DNA of 64,000 bases from the NCBI GenBank assembly GCA_001281695.1, contig LJIE01000003.1:1-64000 (forward strand), in the 5' to 3' direction. Shown here piece after piece: positions 9,294 through 19,509 of this stretch. The stretch is from a bacterium 336/3. GTDB lineage: Bacteria; Bacteroidota; Bacteroidia; Cytophagales; Thermonemataceae. The translations under genes were made by a program, and so were the position numbers. A model generated the notes under the pieces. It made no database searches, had not been told where the DNA came from, and saw only the letters and a list, made by a program, of their open reading frames with translations. The number at the start of each line of letters is the position of its first letter. The first letter of the stretch is position 1.

Positions 9294-10172
9294 TTACAAA
9301 AGGGCTTTTCTATAAGTCAAGGGAGATTGATTTGTACTTTTTTTAAAGAACTTGCTAAACACCGACTGTTCTGAGAAGTTTAGATAGTCTGAAATTTGCG
9401 AAATACTAAGCTCTTTGTTTTGCAATAGTACCTTAGCTTCTAATAAAACCATTTCATCTATCCATGCACCTGCTGTACTACCTGTTACTTGTTTAACTTT
9501 TTCTGATAAGTATTTTGGTGTAATATTTAGTTTATCTGCATAAAATCCAACTGACCTATGTCGAATAAATTCCTTTGCTAATAGGGTTTTAAATTTATTG
9601 ATAAGAATGTCTGAAGCTGGAGTTTTTATGTCCTCATTTAAATTATTATTTGTATGAGCTGTTGAAATTTCATGAATAAGTATGTTTATATAGCTTCTTA
9701 CAATTTCTGCCTCGTAAGTTTTCCTCTCATTAATTGTATTTCTTATTTGTCCAAAAATAATTTCAAATTTGTTTAATGCTGTTTCATCCAACTTTAGAAT
9801 ATGACAATCGTTTTCTTCAAAAAAAGTAAATGATTTGAGGTAAAAAACATCTATATTTTTCTGTAAAAAGAAAGGTTCTGTAAAAAAAATTAAACTCGAA
9901 TATGGGTTATCATCAATTCGTGTCCAACTCCTTATTACTGAAGGCCCCATTGTAATGATTGAAGGACCTTCAACCATATGGTTAATAAGACCTGTTTTTA
10001 AACTAATTTTAGATTTTCGGTATAAACCTATGCCATAAGTTTCAGTTCTATAAGGCTCTTTGGGCAAAGTTTCGTAATTGTCTTTTTCAACAAAAAAGAA
10101 ATCTTTTTTACTTCCATCTAAATTAAAACGTCTTTGTAAAGAAGATATATTATGCTTGACTATTTTTTCCAT
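9294..10172 (-). CDS. AraC-family transcriptional regulator
   Basis: The 292-residue protein has an N-terminal cupin-like sensor half and a C-terminal double HTH (about residues 195-292). The latter contains SVGFYADKLNITPKYLSEKVKQVTG and ISQISDYLNFSEQSVFSKFFKKSTNQSPLTYRK, the AraC signature. It lies upstream of the NTF2-like, pirin, pirin and GNAT genes in the same direction, so it is their probable regulator, responding to an unknown small molecule. It ends 97 bp before the next gene. The 464-bp region upstream of it holds repeat copy C and no convincing gene. Confidence 0.93.
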   Translation of the reverse strand: MEKIVKHNISSLQRRFNLDGSKKDFFFVEKDNYETLPKEPYRTETYGIGLYRKSKISLKTGLINHMVEGPSIITMGPSVIRSWTRIDDNPYSSLIFFTEPFFLQKNIDVFYLKSFTFFEENDCHILKLDETALNKFEIIFGQIRNTINERKTYEAEIVRSYINILIHEISTAHTNNNLNEDIKTPASDILINKFKTLLAKEFIRHRSVGFYADKLNITPKYLSEKVKQVTGSTAGAWIDEMVLLEAKVLLQNKELSISQISDYLNFSEQSVFSKFFKKSTNQSPLTYRKALL

Positions 10173-10444
10173 AACCTATTAACTGACCTTACACATTAGT
10201 TATATGATTGTATTTTTTTAAATTTAGAAAAAAAAGTATGTAGAGACACATCATTAATAGATATTTATAAAGACTATTTGATTAGCTTCACGTTATCAAC
10301 AAGTTGTGTGGGTTTATCAAGAATAAATGAATAATGGAGTGAGCTATGATAGTTATACGTGAGGTTTTTGTTCCAAAACTGCAAAAAACAATACGTTGAT
10401 AAAGAAGTAGTATAGATAGTTAAATAAGCATATTTTCCAGAAAA

Positions 10445-10607
10445 CAGCACGTTTTTATATACTATTTTAATCTTTTTAAGGTGGGCAAATTTTAGACTCA
10501 TTTTTCATCTAGAAAAAATACAGCCCTTTTAAAAGGGCTGTATGGAAAGAAATTTTTCTAAATTTTACGATTTGCCATGCTTAAGTCTGAGTCGTGAAAC
10601 AGGTACA
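10445..10607. repeat. Dispersed intergenic repeat, copy C (right part only)
   Basis: The block aligns with 1225-1375 of copy A: CACGTTTTTATA, AATTTTAGACTCATTTTTC, TCTAGAAAAAAT, the AGCCCTTTTAAAAGGGCT palindrome, GATTTGCCATGCTTAAGTCTG and CAACAGTTA-like GAAACAGGTA. Orientation is the same as in A and B. The left half of the repeat is missing. Confidence 0.75.
10511..10539 (-). terminator. Intrinsic terminator downstream of the giant propeller gene
   Basis: The minus-strand stem AGCCCTTTTAAAAGGGCT (10522-10539) is followed by GTATTTTTTCTAG. It lies about 100 bp past the stop codon of the 10637-16084 gene and is well placed to end its transcript. Confidence 0.75.
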
Positions 10608-10636
10608 TTAAAAATGATATATATATCATTTTTAAG

Positions 10637-13600
10637 CTAAATTTTAACTATTTTGAATATATTATTACTAACAGGTGTGATTATTTCTACAATGTAGATA
10701 CCTTTTTCTAAGGATGAAATATCTATAGTCATTTGATTGCTATTATAAAAATTACCTTCTCTTACTTTTCTACCACTTAAATCATTGATTTGATATTGAT
10801 AGTTTGATTTTTGACTAGATTTAATGACTAATAATTTTTCTGTTGGGTTGGGAAATACTTCAAAAGAAACAACACCTCTTACAATTTCTAAAGTGTAAGA
10901 ATGTCTTTTACTACAAATACCATCTGTTACCAAAATAGTGAAATCATAAATACCTTCTGCAATAGGTATACCACTAATAACACCTGTTGATGTGTCTAAA
11001 TTTAAGCCAATGGGTAAACTACCTGAGTCAATAGACCAAATTGGTGTCCCCAATAAACCCACTTCTTCTAAAGTTTGAGTATAGGGTAAAGAGAGTAAGA
11101 TACTTGTTAGACTTACAGGAGTGATAGAAATATTAGGACAATTAATAGCAAAAGTATAGGTTTGTGATTTAGTACAACTTCCCTGAGTGGCTGTAACTGT
11201 ATAAGTTGTTAAAGGTACCTCTATATTAGAAACGCCAGAGATGATTCCTATACCACTTAAACTAATACCCGCTGGTAAAGAAGGACTTACAGAATAAGTA
11301 ATAAGTTGAGAATTTCCTATAACACTTGCATTGAGGTTAAATGTGAAACCTACCACTCCATTACTGGTTGTAGTGTTGGTGAAGGTAAGTGTAGGGCAAC
11401 TTACCACTATATTATAACTTTGTGATACACTACAAGCACCTTGTCTTGCTGTAATTGTATAAATGGCAGAGGCTGTTGCAGTAGTGGGTGTACCTGTAAT
11501 GATACCCGTGCTGGTATTTAAGAATAAACCTGAAGGCAATGCTGGTGTAACAGAATAGATAACAGCCTGAGTATTTCCTGTAACAGAAGCATCTAAACTA
11601 TAAGATGTTCCCACAACTGCATTACTGGCTATGGTATTAGTAAAAGTAATGTTAGGACAGTTTATGACAATTGTGTAAGCCCTTGAAGCCAAACAACCAT
11701 TACTGTTTGCTTGAATAGTGAAATTGAAGGTACCAATATCAGTAGGAATTCCTGAAATCACACCTGTAGAGTTATTTAAAGAAAGACCAAAGGGCAGTGT
11801 TCCCACACTCACAGACCAAGTAATTGTACCAACAGGTAAGCCTGTTTGGGTGATAGTTTGAGAATAGGCACTTCCCACAGTTCCATTAGGTAAAGTTGTG
11901 GGGTTCAAGGAGGCAGTAGGACAAACTACTGCAAAAGTGTATCCTTGAACAACACTACATACCCCAGCACTCTGAGACGCTGTAACTGTGTAAGTTGCTA
12001 AATCTGTTACAGCAATGGGAGTTCCTGTAATGATACCTGTGCTAGTATTCAAAGACAAACCTGTTGGAAGTGTGGGGTTTACAGAATAGTTAAGCATACC
12101 AGAGCTAGTTGTAGCACTTGCATTGAGTGTATAAGGAGTACCTACTGTAGCTGCATTGGCTGTTGTATTTGCAAAAGTGATAGTAGGACAACTACCAGAT
12201 ACACTTACTGCAAAAGTATAACTTTGTGATACACTACAAGCACCTTGTCTTGCTGTAACTGTATAAGTAGCAGAAGGTGTTGTGGTTGTGGGTGTACCTG
12301 TAATGATACCTGTGCTGGTATTTAACAATAGACCTGAAGGCAATGCTGGTGTAACAGAATAAGTAATCGTTGATGTATTTCCTGTAACACTTGCAATGAG
12401 GCTAAATGGAGAACCTACCTCTCCATTGCTGGTTGTGGTGTTGGTGAAAGTAAGTGTGGGGCAACTTACCACTATAGTATAAGTCTTTGTTTGTCTACAA
12501 CTGCCATCTGTTACTTGTATGGTAAAGTTAAATGTACCTATAGTTGTGGGTGTACCTGTTATAGTACCATTAATGGGATTGATAGCCAAACCAGTGGGCA
12601 ATGCTCCAGCACTAATAGACCATGTAGGCGAGCTTGCTAAACCTGTTTGGGAAATAGTTTGGCTGTATACTGTACCCACAATGCCTGAAGGCAATGCTCC
12701 AGCAGTAGGATTGATATTGATAACAGCACATGGAACAATTTTACTAACAAAAATATCCACATTACCAGCACTTATGAGGTTAAAAGTGCCTACTCCTGGG
12801 TCAAAATCAACTGTGCCACTAAAATAACCTGTGGTATAAACATTACCTGAGGCATCTACTGCAATACTGTTGCCTTTATCATGGTTTCCTCCCTCCATAC
12901 TTTTTGCCCATACAAAATTACCATTACCATCTAATTTGCTTACAAAGATATCTAAGTTACCAGAACTTATAAGGTTAAAAGTACCCACTCCTGGGTCAAA
13001 ATCTGCTGTGCCAACAAAAAAACCTGTGGTATACACATTACCTGAAACATCTACTGTAATGCTATAACTAGTCTCTTCATTTGTCCCTCCCATGCTTTTT
13101 GCCCACAAAAAGCCCCCATTAGCATCCAATTTACTCACAAAAATATCTCTAGTCCCTGCACTTGTAAGATTGAAAATACCTGCATTAGGGTCAAAATCAA
13201 TTGTGCCTTCAAAATAACCAGTAGTATACACATTACCCAAGGCATCTACTGTGATGATATTGCCATAAACCTCACTTGATCCTCCTTCTCCTCCCATTCT
13301 TTTAGCCCAGACCAAGTTACCATTGACATCTAATTTAGTTACAAAAATATCTAAGTTACCAGCACTTATAAGATTAAAAATACCTGAATTTGGGTCAAAA
13401 TCAACTGTACCAAAAAAATCGCCTGTGATATAAACATTACCTGAGACATCTAAAGCAATACCATAGCCCTGATCATACCATGTCCCTCCCATTCTTTTCG
13501 CCCAGATCAAGTTACCACTAGCATCTAATTTACTTACGAAAATATCGTAAACACCTGAACTTGTGAGATTAAAAGTACCTGTATTGGGGTCAAAATCAAC

Positions 13601-16084
13601 AGTGTCACTAAAATAACCTGTGGTATAAACATTACCTGAAGTATCTACTGTAATACTATTGCTGTTATCAAAACCTGAGCTTCCCATTCTTTTAGCCCAG
13701 ATCAAGTTGCCACTAGCATCTAATTTACTTACGAAAATATCGTAAGTACCAGCACTTGTGAGATTGAAGATGCCCGCATTGGGGTCAAAATCAACAGTAC
13801 CTGTAAAAGAACCTGTGATATACACATTATTAGAAGCATCAACAGCAATACCATAGCCATAACCATTATCTACTCCTTCTATTTTTTTAGCCCATACAAA
13901 ATTGCCATTTATATCTAATTTACTTATAAAAATATCTTTAATCCCAGTACCCGTAAGGTTGAAAGTACTTGTTCCTGGGTCAAAGTCAACTGTTCCTTCA
14001 AAATAACCTGTAGTATACACATTACCTGAGGCATCTACTGCGATGCTCTTACCAATTTCGTTGCTTACCCCTCCCATTCTTTTCGCCCATCCAAAGGCTT
14101 GTAAAAGAGCCACATTTACTGCAAATGTATAAGTCTGTGTTTGACTACAAGAGCCTTGTCTTGCTGTAACTGTATAAGTAGCAGAAGGTGTTGTGGTTGT
14201 GGGTGTACCTGTAATGATACCTGTGCTGGTATTTAAGAATAAACCTGAAGGCAAAACAGGTGTAATAGAATAGGTAATTGTTGTTGTGTTACCTGTAACA
14301 CTTGTATTGAGGCTAAATGGAGAACCTACCTCTCCGTTGGTGGCTGTGGTGTTGGTGAAAGTAAGTGTAGGACAGCCTATAGATATACTATAAGCCTGTG
14401 TTTGACTACAAGTACCATCTGTTACTTGTATGGTAAAATTAAATGTGCCTGCCACTGTTGATATACCTGAAATTACCCCACTGATAGGGTTGATAGCCAA
14501 ACCAGTGGGCAATGCTCCAGCACTGATAGACCATGTAGGCGAGCCTGCTAAACCTGTTTGGGAAATAGTTTGACTGTATGCTGTATTTACATCACCTGAA
14601 GGTAATACTCCCACAGCAGGGCTGATGATGATAGAAGCACATGGACTAATTTTACTTACAAAAATATCCACATTACCAGCACTAGTGAGGTTAAAAGTGC
14701 CTACTTCCGGGTCAAAATCAACTGTGTCAGTAAAATAACCTGTGGTATAGACATTACCCAAGGCATCTACAATAATGCCATGACCAACATCATTAACTAC
14801 TCCCCCTATGGCTTTTACCCACGTCAAATTACCATTAGTATCTAATTTACTCACAAAAATATCATGAATACCAGCACTAGTGAGGTTAAAAGTGCCTGCA
14901 TTAGGATCAAAATCAACTGTACCAAAAAATTGCCCTGTCGTATACACATTGCCAAAGGTATCTAATGTAATGTTATTGCTATAATCAGTTGCTCCACCTC
15001 CAATACGTTTCGCCCACACAAAATTTCCATTAATATCTAATTTACTTACAAAAATATCATCACCACCAGCACTAGTGAGATTGAAAGTGCCTGCATTGGG
15101 GTCAAAATCGGCTGTGCCATTAAAGATTCCAGTAGTATACACATTGCCTGAGGCATCGACTGTGATACTGTTGCCATAATCACCATTTGGTTCTCCTCCT
15201 CCCATTCTTTTAGCCCAGACCAAGTTGCCTGACGCATCTAATTTAGTTACAAAAATATCTAAGTTACCAGCACTTGTGAGATTGAAAGTACCTGCATTAG
15301 GGTCAAAATCAACAGTGCCAAAAAAGTTCCCTGTGATATAAACATTGCCTAAAGCATCTAAAGCTATGCTATTACCATCATCATACCACGTTCCTCCCAT
15401 ACTTTTCGCCCAAATCAAGTTACCATTAACATCTAATTTACTTACAAAAATATCGTCAACACCTGAACTTGTGAGATTGAAAGTGCCTGTATTAGGGTCA
15501 AAATCGGCTGTTCCACCAAAATAGCCTGTGGTATAAATATTTCCAGTAGCATCTAAAACAATATCATTGCCAACATCTATACTTGTTCCTCCCATTTTTT
15601 TCGCCCAGACCAAGTTGCCTGACGCATCTAATTTACTCACAAAAATATCTTGGTAATTTGTGCTTGCACTTGTGAGATTGAAAGTACCTGCATTGGGGTC
15701 AAAATCAACAGTGCCTGTAAAAGAACCTGTAATATATACATTACCTAAAGCATCTACAGCAATACCATAGCCATAATCATGATCTCCTCCTCCTATATTT
15801 TTAGCCCATATAAAATTGCCGTTGTCATCTAATTTACTTATAAAAATATCTCTATTACCTGCACTTGTAAGGCTGAAAGTACTTGTTCCTGGGTCAAAGT
15901 CAACTGTACCTTCAAAATAACCTATGGTATACACATTATTAGAAACATCAACAGCTATGTTACGTCCTTGTTCATGACTTGTTCCTCCCATACCTTTTGC
16001 CCATCCAAAAATTTGGGCGTTGGCGGTGTGTGCGAAAAATATCAGAAGACAATAAATAAAAAATAATTGGTAAGACCTTTGCAT
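10637..16084 (-). CDS. Giant T9SS cargo: two 7-bladed SBBP propellers plus Ig-like domains
   Basis: From the ATG at 16084 the protein is about 1815 residues. It has a signal peptide (MQRSYQLFFIYCLLIFF...ANA) and seven SBBP-type blades, each with WAK.(M/I)GG, GN(V/I)Y.TG and DFDP. Two Ig-like domains follow, then a second set of seven blades, seven more Ig-like domains (motifs such as LPTGLSINPISG and GTFNFTIQVTDG) and a C-terminal type A sorting domain (FEVFPNPTE, LSGRKV, KGIYIVEI). T9SS substrates with such ends are exported and anchored on the cell surface. The frame extends upstream to an ATG at 16159, but the predicted promoter and the signal peptide both favour 16084. Long repeats make assembly errors possible. 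Confidence 0.93.
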   Translation of the reverse strand: MQRSYQLFFIYCLLIFFAHTANAQIFGWAKGMGGTSHEQGRNIAVDVSNNVYTIGYFEGTVDFDPGTSTFSLTSAGNRDIFISKLDDNGNFIWAKNIGGGDHDYGYGIAVDALGNVYITGSFTGTVDFDPNAGTFNLTSASTNYQDIFVSKLDASGNLVWAKKMGGTSIDVGNDIVLDATGNIYTTGYFGGTADFDPNTGTFNLTSSGVDDIFVSKLDVNGNLIWAKSMGGTWYDDGNSIALDALGNVYITGNFFGTVDFDPNAGTFNLTSAGNLDIFVTKLDASGNLVWAKRMGGGEPNGDYGNSITVDASGNVYTTGIFNGTADFDPNAGTFNLTSAGGDDIFVSKLDINGNFVWAKRIGGGATDYSNNITLDTFGNVYTTGQFFGTVDFDPNAGTFNLTSAGIHDIFVSKLDTNGNLTWVKAIGGVVNDVGHGIIVDALGNVYTTGYFTDTVDFDPEVGTFNLTSAGNVDIFVSKISPCASIIISPAVGVLPSGDVNTAYSQTISQTGLAGSPTWSISAGALPTGLAINPISGVISGISTVAGTFNFTIQVTDGTCSQTQAYSISIGCPTLTFTNTTATNGEVGSPFSLNTSVTGNTTTITYSITPVLPSGLFLNTSTGIITGTPTTTTPSATYTVTARQGSCSQTQTYTFAVNVALLQAFGWAKRMGGVSNEIGKSIAVDASGNVYTTGYFEGTVDFDPGTSTFNLTGTGIKDIFISKLDINGNFVWAKKIEGVDNGYGYGIAVDASNNVYITGSFTGTVDFDPNAGIFNLTSAGTYDIFVSKLDASGNLIWAKRMGSSGFDNSNSITVDTSGNVYTTGYFSDTVDFDPNTGTFNLTSSGVYDIFVSKLDASGNLIWAKRMGGTWYDQGYGIALDVSGNVYITGDFFGTVDFDPNSGIFNLISAGNLDIFVTKLDVNGNLVWAKRMGGEGGSSEVYGNIITVDALGNVYTTGYFEGTIDFDPNAGIFNLTSAGTRDIFVSKLDANGGFLWAKSMGGTNEETSYSITVDVSGNVYTTGFFVGTADFDPGVGTFNLISSGNLDIFVSKLDGNGNFVWAKSMEGGNHDKGNSIAVDASGNVYTTGYFSGTVDFDPGVGTFNLISAGNVDIFVSKIVPCAVININPTAGALPSGIVGTVYSQTISQTGLASSPTWSISAGALPTGLAINPINGTITGTPTTIGTFNFTIQVTDGSCRQTKTYTIVVSCPTLTFTNTTTSNGEVGSPFSLIASVTGNTSTITYSVTPALPSGLLLNTSTGIITGTPTTTTPSATYTVTARQGACSVSQSYTFAVSVSGSCPTITFANTTANAATVGTPYTLNASATTSSGMLNYSVNPTLPTGLSLNTSTGIITGTPIAVTDLATYTVTASQSAGVCSVVQGYTFAVVCPTASLNPTTLPNGTVGSAYSQTITQTGLPVGTITWSVSVGTLPFGLSLNNSTGVISGIPTDIGTFNFTIQANSNGCLASRAYTIVINCPNITFTNTIASNAVVGTSYSLDASVTGNTQAVIYSVTPALPSGLFLNTSTGIITGTPTTATASAIYTITARQGACSVSQSYNIVVSCPTLTFTNTTTSNGVVGFTFNLNASVIGNSQLITYSVSPSLPAGISLSGIGIISGVSNIEVPLTTYTVTATQGSCTKSQTYTFAINCPNISITPVSLTSILLSLPYTQTLEEVGLLGTPIWSIDSGSLPIGLNLDTSTGVISGIPIAEGIYDFTILVTDGICSKRHSYTLEIVRGVVSFEVFPNPTEKLLVIKSSQKSNYQYQINDLSGRKVREGNFYNSNQMTIDISSLEKGIYIVEIITPVSNNIFKIVKI

Positions 16085-16128
16085 AAACAAAGAATTTGAA
16101 AGTTTTAATAGATAAAAATAAAATATCA

Positions 16129-16160
16129 CAAAATTAATCAATAAAAAGCTATGGAGCAAT
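16129..16160 (-). promoter_or_regulatory. Bacteroidota-type promoter of the giant propeller gene
   Basis: On the minus strand ATTG (16160-16157) is followed after 20 bp by TAATTTTG (16136-16129), matching the TTTG/TANNTTTG consensus with one change. The predicted transcript start near 16122 lies inside the longer frame and supports the start codon at 16084. Confidence 0.6.
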
Positions 16161-16574
16161 AAATTATATAGTATTTATGGATAGGAATATCTTAGATTGA
16201 ATTGAGCATTTAGATATTTCCTTTATATTCAAGATAAAAAGAAAAATGCTTTTAAAGAATCATGTGAGAACTTAAAAAATAGTTCAAGAAAATGCCCCTT
16301 TCTTTAGACTTTGTTCTCTTGCTTACTTTTTTTATATAAAAAGTTTAATAAACTAGTTTATTTTATTTGTCTACTTATATATTAATGTCAAGTTGGGTTT
16401 TTTGAACTTTTGAGAAAAATGGTGGCATCATATGAATATATTTTAAAAACATTCATATTTAGAATAAATAAAGGGATTTATTAGAAAGAGCATAATCTAA
16501 TATAGTATGAACATGTCTTAGATAGATTGCTTGAAAATTATACTTATCAAGTTAATTAGTATGCTTTATAGACT
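16161..16574. other. AT-rich intergenic region, nothing recognised
   Basis: About 410 bp lie between the promoter of the giant gene and the end of the sulfur-modification operon. No gene or strong terminator hairpin was found for the 15-kb operon that ends here. Confidence 0.6.
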
Positions 16575-17099
16575 TCAATCCATTTTACTATTTAAAATCA
16601 TATTCAAAAATGCAGTTGGTTGTAAAAAGTAGTTTGGATTCTCCTCAAGTTTCTCTTTAATCAGAATTAATCCACCATTTGTATAAGACTCCATTGTTTT
16701 GATTAACATTTTTACAACATCATCTTCGTTTAACTCTCCTTTTTCAAGAGCTACCAAGTCAATATCTGTTTTTGCTACAAGTGCAATAAACATATTTTCT
16801 TGTAAGTTGGTAAAATCCTTTCGTTCAAATCTATTGCCTTTGCTTCCCCACAATGAAATCTGGTAACGAAAACTTACTTTCTGAGTCCCTGATTCTATAG
16901 GTTGAAATTCATTATTGTAAAGCCCTAGAAAAAATGCATAAATATATAATTCGTAGTTGTTTGCAAATTGCTTTCCTCTGTTTTCTCGAGATTGTTCAGA
17001 ACCACCACCTTTGTGTGTAAGTTTATCAAATAATAAATCCCTAAATACAATATCGAATTCAGGTTCTTTAGTTTTCCATTTTTCAAATAAGCTTTTCAT
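16575..17099 (-). CDS. 174-aa last protein of the sulfur-modification operon
   Basis: The family is not recognised. The protein is soluble, has no signal peptide, and is helical with a central NNYELYIYAFFLGLYNNEF segment and a polar, charged N-terminus. It starts one base after the DndD-like ATPase stop codon, so the two are translationally coupled. In known dnd operons dndD is followed by dndE, a small helical protein that binds nicked DNA. By position this could be a functional counterpart, but I see no DndE motif and the protein is longer than DndE. A role as DNA-binding partner of the ATPase is inference. Confidence 0.8.
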   Translation of the reverse strand: MKSLFEKWKTKEPEFDIVFRDLLFDKLTHKGGGSEQSRENRGKQFANNYELYIYAFFLGLYNNEFQPIESGTQKVSFRYQISLWGSKGNRFERKDFTNLQENMFIALVAKTDIDLVALEKGELNEDDVVKMLIKTMESYTNGGLILIKEKLEENPNYFLQPTAFLNMILNSKMD

Positions 17100-17100
17100 A

Positions 17101-19272
17101 TTATAATGGATTTACTTCAGTGTTTATTGTTGATAATTCATTTTTGTCAAAAGGTCTTTCTAGTTTTACCCAAAAAGCCTTTTTGCGTTTTATAGAGTTA
17201 AACTCATCTTTTATAAATAAATCTTTAATGGAACCCTCTGTATTTTTAATTGCACCGATAAAGTCTTTAAGGAGTATAATTTTTTGATTTGATGTTTCAT
17301 AAATCAGATTTAAAAAATCACCTGTTTTAGTTTCACCAAATGAAGATGTAGGTGCATCAAAGATCATTGGGTAAGTTTCATCCCTAACTTCGTTAGCAAG
17401 TTCAGAAATTGCAAGAAGAATTGAAATATTCATTGAAGTTCTTACTGCTGTACCAGGAATAAAATGTCTTCCTCTAGATTCAAAGAGTGATACCTCAATT
17501 TTCATTCTATCCCCACCAATTCTCTTTTTAGAAAACTTAATCTGACCAGTAAATGCTTCAATGTTGATTTTACTCAAATATTTATTTGACTTACTTTCAA
17601 GCCTATTAATAAACTCGTCAAATTTCTTTTCTTTAGTTTCAATGAATACTGCTTCGATATGTCTAAGAATATCCCTAGTTTTTAGCAAAAATGAACTTGC
17701 AGAATTTAAATCAATTTTATCTTTTTCAGCTTGCTTTACTTTAATCTTATTCTGTATGTCTTGAAATTTTGTGTTCAGATTGTAATAATCTTCATTTATT
17801 GATTTTAAGTCGTCTTGCCAATGTGTGTAATTCTTAAAAACATTCAATAATTTTGATTCATCAGCAATTTTTGAGTCGCCTAATATTTTTTTTCTTTCAT
17901 CTTTTGCTTTTTCTAAAAGTTCTTCAAGCTCTTGCTTTTCTTTTTCCCTTTCACTTATTAACTCAAATTTATCCTTAACATCAGAAAGGATTAATCTTAA
18001 GTTTTTTAGATTGTCTTCGTGGCTGATACTTAAATTTTCAAGTCTGTTGGTATAATCAAAACTAAACAGTGGTTCATCCTTTTCTGGCTCTTTATCTTCT
18101 ACAGCTTGACTTTCAAGATATGCTTTAAGTCTTTTCATCATGAACTCATAAGCTTCAGAACCTTTTTTTGCTTCACGATTACAAACTTTGCAGATTTCAT
18201 CATTCAACATTTCCTCCATATGCGATTTTGATGGAACACCTATAGGAAGTGGAATTGCATTATTAAGCAGTTCAGCCTTTGCCTTTTTCTCGCCCTCTTT
18301 AATTCCTTTTTGTTTGTCAAATTCTGATTGTAATTCTCTTCTCTTTTTACTGTGGGCTGCAATTTTCTCCGAAAACTCTTTATGAAATGGCTCAAAGTTT
18401 ACTAGAATCCAACTCTCATCGAAAAGAGATGTTGTGAAATTAAAGTCAATTACTCTGTTTGCCAATGAAATTTTATTTTCAATATTTTCAATTCTTTTGT
18501 TTATTGTTTCTAATTCTTTGGCATTATTAGCGTATTTCTCAGCTTCTTTTATATTCTTTTCTAATTTAGCTTTTTCTTCTTCAGTACTATTAAGATGAAC
18601 TTTCAATCTTTCCTTCTCCCTCTGTAGTTGAGATATTTCACTCTCTAATAAATTATAAGCTCTTTGGTTTTGTTGATTTTGCTTTGTTGATTGCTCAACT
18701 GCTTTTTCAGCTTTTTCTCTTAAAAAAGCACCCTTTTCAGTATATTTCTCATAATGTCTAGCATCTGAAAAAAGGTTTATTAAGTTTGCAAGTGCTTCAT
18801 CATTATCAAATATGTTTAATTCAGTTTCTCCTTTAAACATTGAATACTTTCGTATTTGATATGGAAAAATTCTGTCAAGTAAGTTTTGTGCATTCTTTGG
18901 AATTCTTTCTCCTGTGGTATTATCTGTTTCTTCTCCTTCGAATACAACATTTGAAGTGTCAATTTCATTAGTTGTTTTTTGGGTTACCGTAAAACTTCTT
19001 GATATTTTAGACTCGGTCTCATATTGTTCTACAGTCATCGATACGCTTACTCTAAAACTATCTCCTGAACTAATTTCATTTAGCTTTTTGGCTGAAATCA
19101 GATTTACTACATCAACTGATTTACCATTAAACAACCACTCAACAGCTTCAAAAAACTTAGTTTTGCCCTCATTGTTCTCTCCTAAAATAATATTAAGACC
19201 ATCCTCAAATTGGAAAGTGTTTATACCATAATAACAAAGGTAATTGCTTATTTGGATTTTTTTAATTATCAT
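17101..19272 (-). CDS. DndD-like Rad50/SMC-type ATPase
   Basis: This 723-residue protein has the Rad50 layout: Walker A GENNEGKT at residues 31-38, long coiled coils (about 175-330 and 400-560), a zinc-hook CKVC at 361-364 between them, an ABC-type region (GTAVRTSMNISILLAISELA) and Walker B with D-loop (YPMIFDAPTSSFGE). DndD proteins of phosphorothioation systems have this build, and the companion DndC-like and cysteine-desulfurase genes support that reading. The likely role is ATP-driven DNA handling during sulfur incorporation; another possibility is a nuclease-associated ATPase. It overlaps the 76-aa gene upstream by 4 bp. Confidence 0.88.
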   Translation of the reverse strand: MIIKKIQISNYLCYYGINTFQFEDGLNIILGENNEGKTKFFEAVEWLFNGKSVDVVNLISAKKLNEISSGDSFRVSVSMTVEQYETESKISRSFTVTQKTTNEIDTSNVVFEGEETDNTTGERIPKNAQNLLDRIFPYQIRKYSMFKGETELNIFDNDEALANLINLFSDARHYEKYTEKGAFLREKAEKAVEQSTKQNQQNQRAYNLLESEISQLQREKERLKVHLNSTEEEKAKLEKNIKEAEKYANNAKELETINKRIENIENKISLANRVIDFNFTTSLFDESWILVNFEPFHKEFSEKIAAHSKKRRELQSEFDKQKGIKEGEKKAKAELLNNAIPLPIGVPSKSHMEEMLNDEICKVCNREAKKGSEAYEFMMKRLKAYLESQAVEDKEPEKDEPLFSFDYTNRLENLSISHEDNLKNLRLILSDVKDKFELISEREKEKQELEELLEKAKDERKKILGDSKIADESKLLNVFKNYTHWQDDLKSINEDYYNLNTKFQDIQNKIKVKQAEKDKIDLNSASSFLLKTRDILRHIEAVFIETKEKKFDEFINRLESKSNKYLSKINIEAFTGQIKFSKKRIGGDRMKIEVSLFESRGRHFIPGTAVRTSMNISILLAISELANEVRDETYPMIFDAPTSSFGETKTGDFLNLIYETSNQKIILLKDFIGAIKNTEGSIKDLFIKDEFNSIKRKKAFWVKLERPFDKNELSTINTEVNPL

Positions 19273-19499
19273 ATTGCAGTATTTAAAAATTGAAGAACAC
19301 TGTTTCTCAATTCATTATCAGTTGCTGTAGGTGATTTTTCTAATCCTTCTACAATTAAAGCTAATGCTTTAACTATTGGAATATCAGAATCCAATGCTTC
19401 TCTTACTGTTTTTGGTAGGTCTTCTTGTTTAAGCTCATACTTGTTTTCAAGTAGCTCGTGGGTTAAAAAACTTTTGAGTATATCGTCTTTTCTTGCCAT
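19269..19499 (-). CDS. 76-aa small helical protein between helicase and DndD-like genes
   Basis: The protein has no recognised family. It is short, charged and predicted helical: MARKDDILKSFLTHELL..., then PKTVREALDSDIPIVKALALIVEGLE. It starts 10 bp after the helicase gene and its stop overlaps the DndD-like start, so it is almost certainly translated as part of the operon. Size and neighbourhood recall DndE (about 110 aa), but no diagnostic residues are seen. It may be an adaptor for either ATPase. Confidence 0.75.
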   Translation of the reverse strand: MARKDDILKSFLTHELLENKYELKQEDLPKTVREALDSDIPIVKALALIVEGLEKSPTATDNELRNSVLQFLNTAI

Positions 19500-19509
19500 A
19501 AGAATAATT

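Noticed and set aside
10274-10501. 75-aa minus-strand reading frame downstream of the propeller gene
   Set aside because: It overlaps repeat copy C and its terminator region, has no recognisable features and is not seen at the other repeat copies.
12519-13067. Plus-strand reading frames inside the propeller gene
   Set aside because: They are antisense translations of the repeated Ig and propeller sequence; the minus-strand frame is continuous over 5.4 kb.
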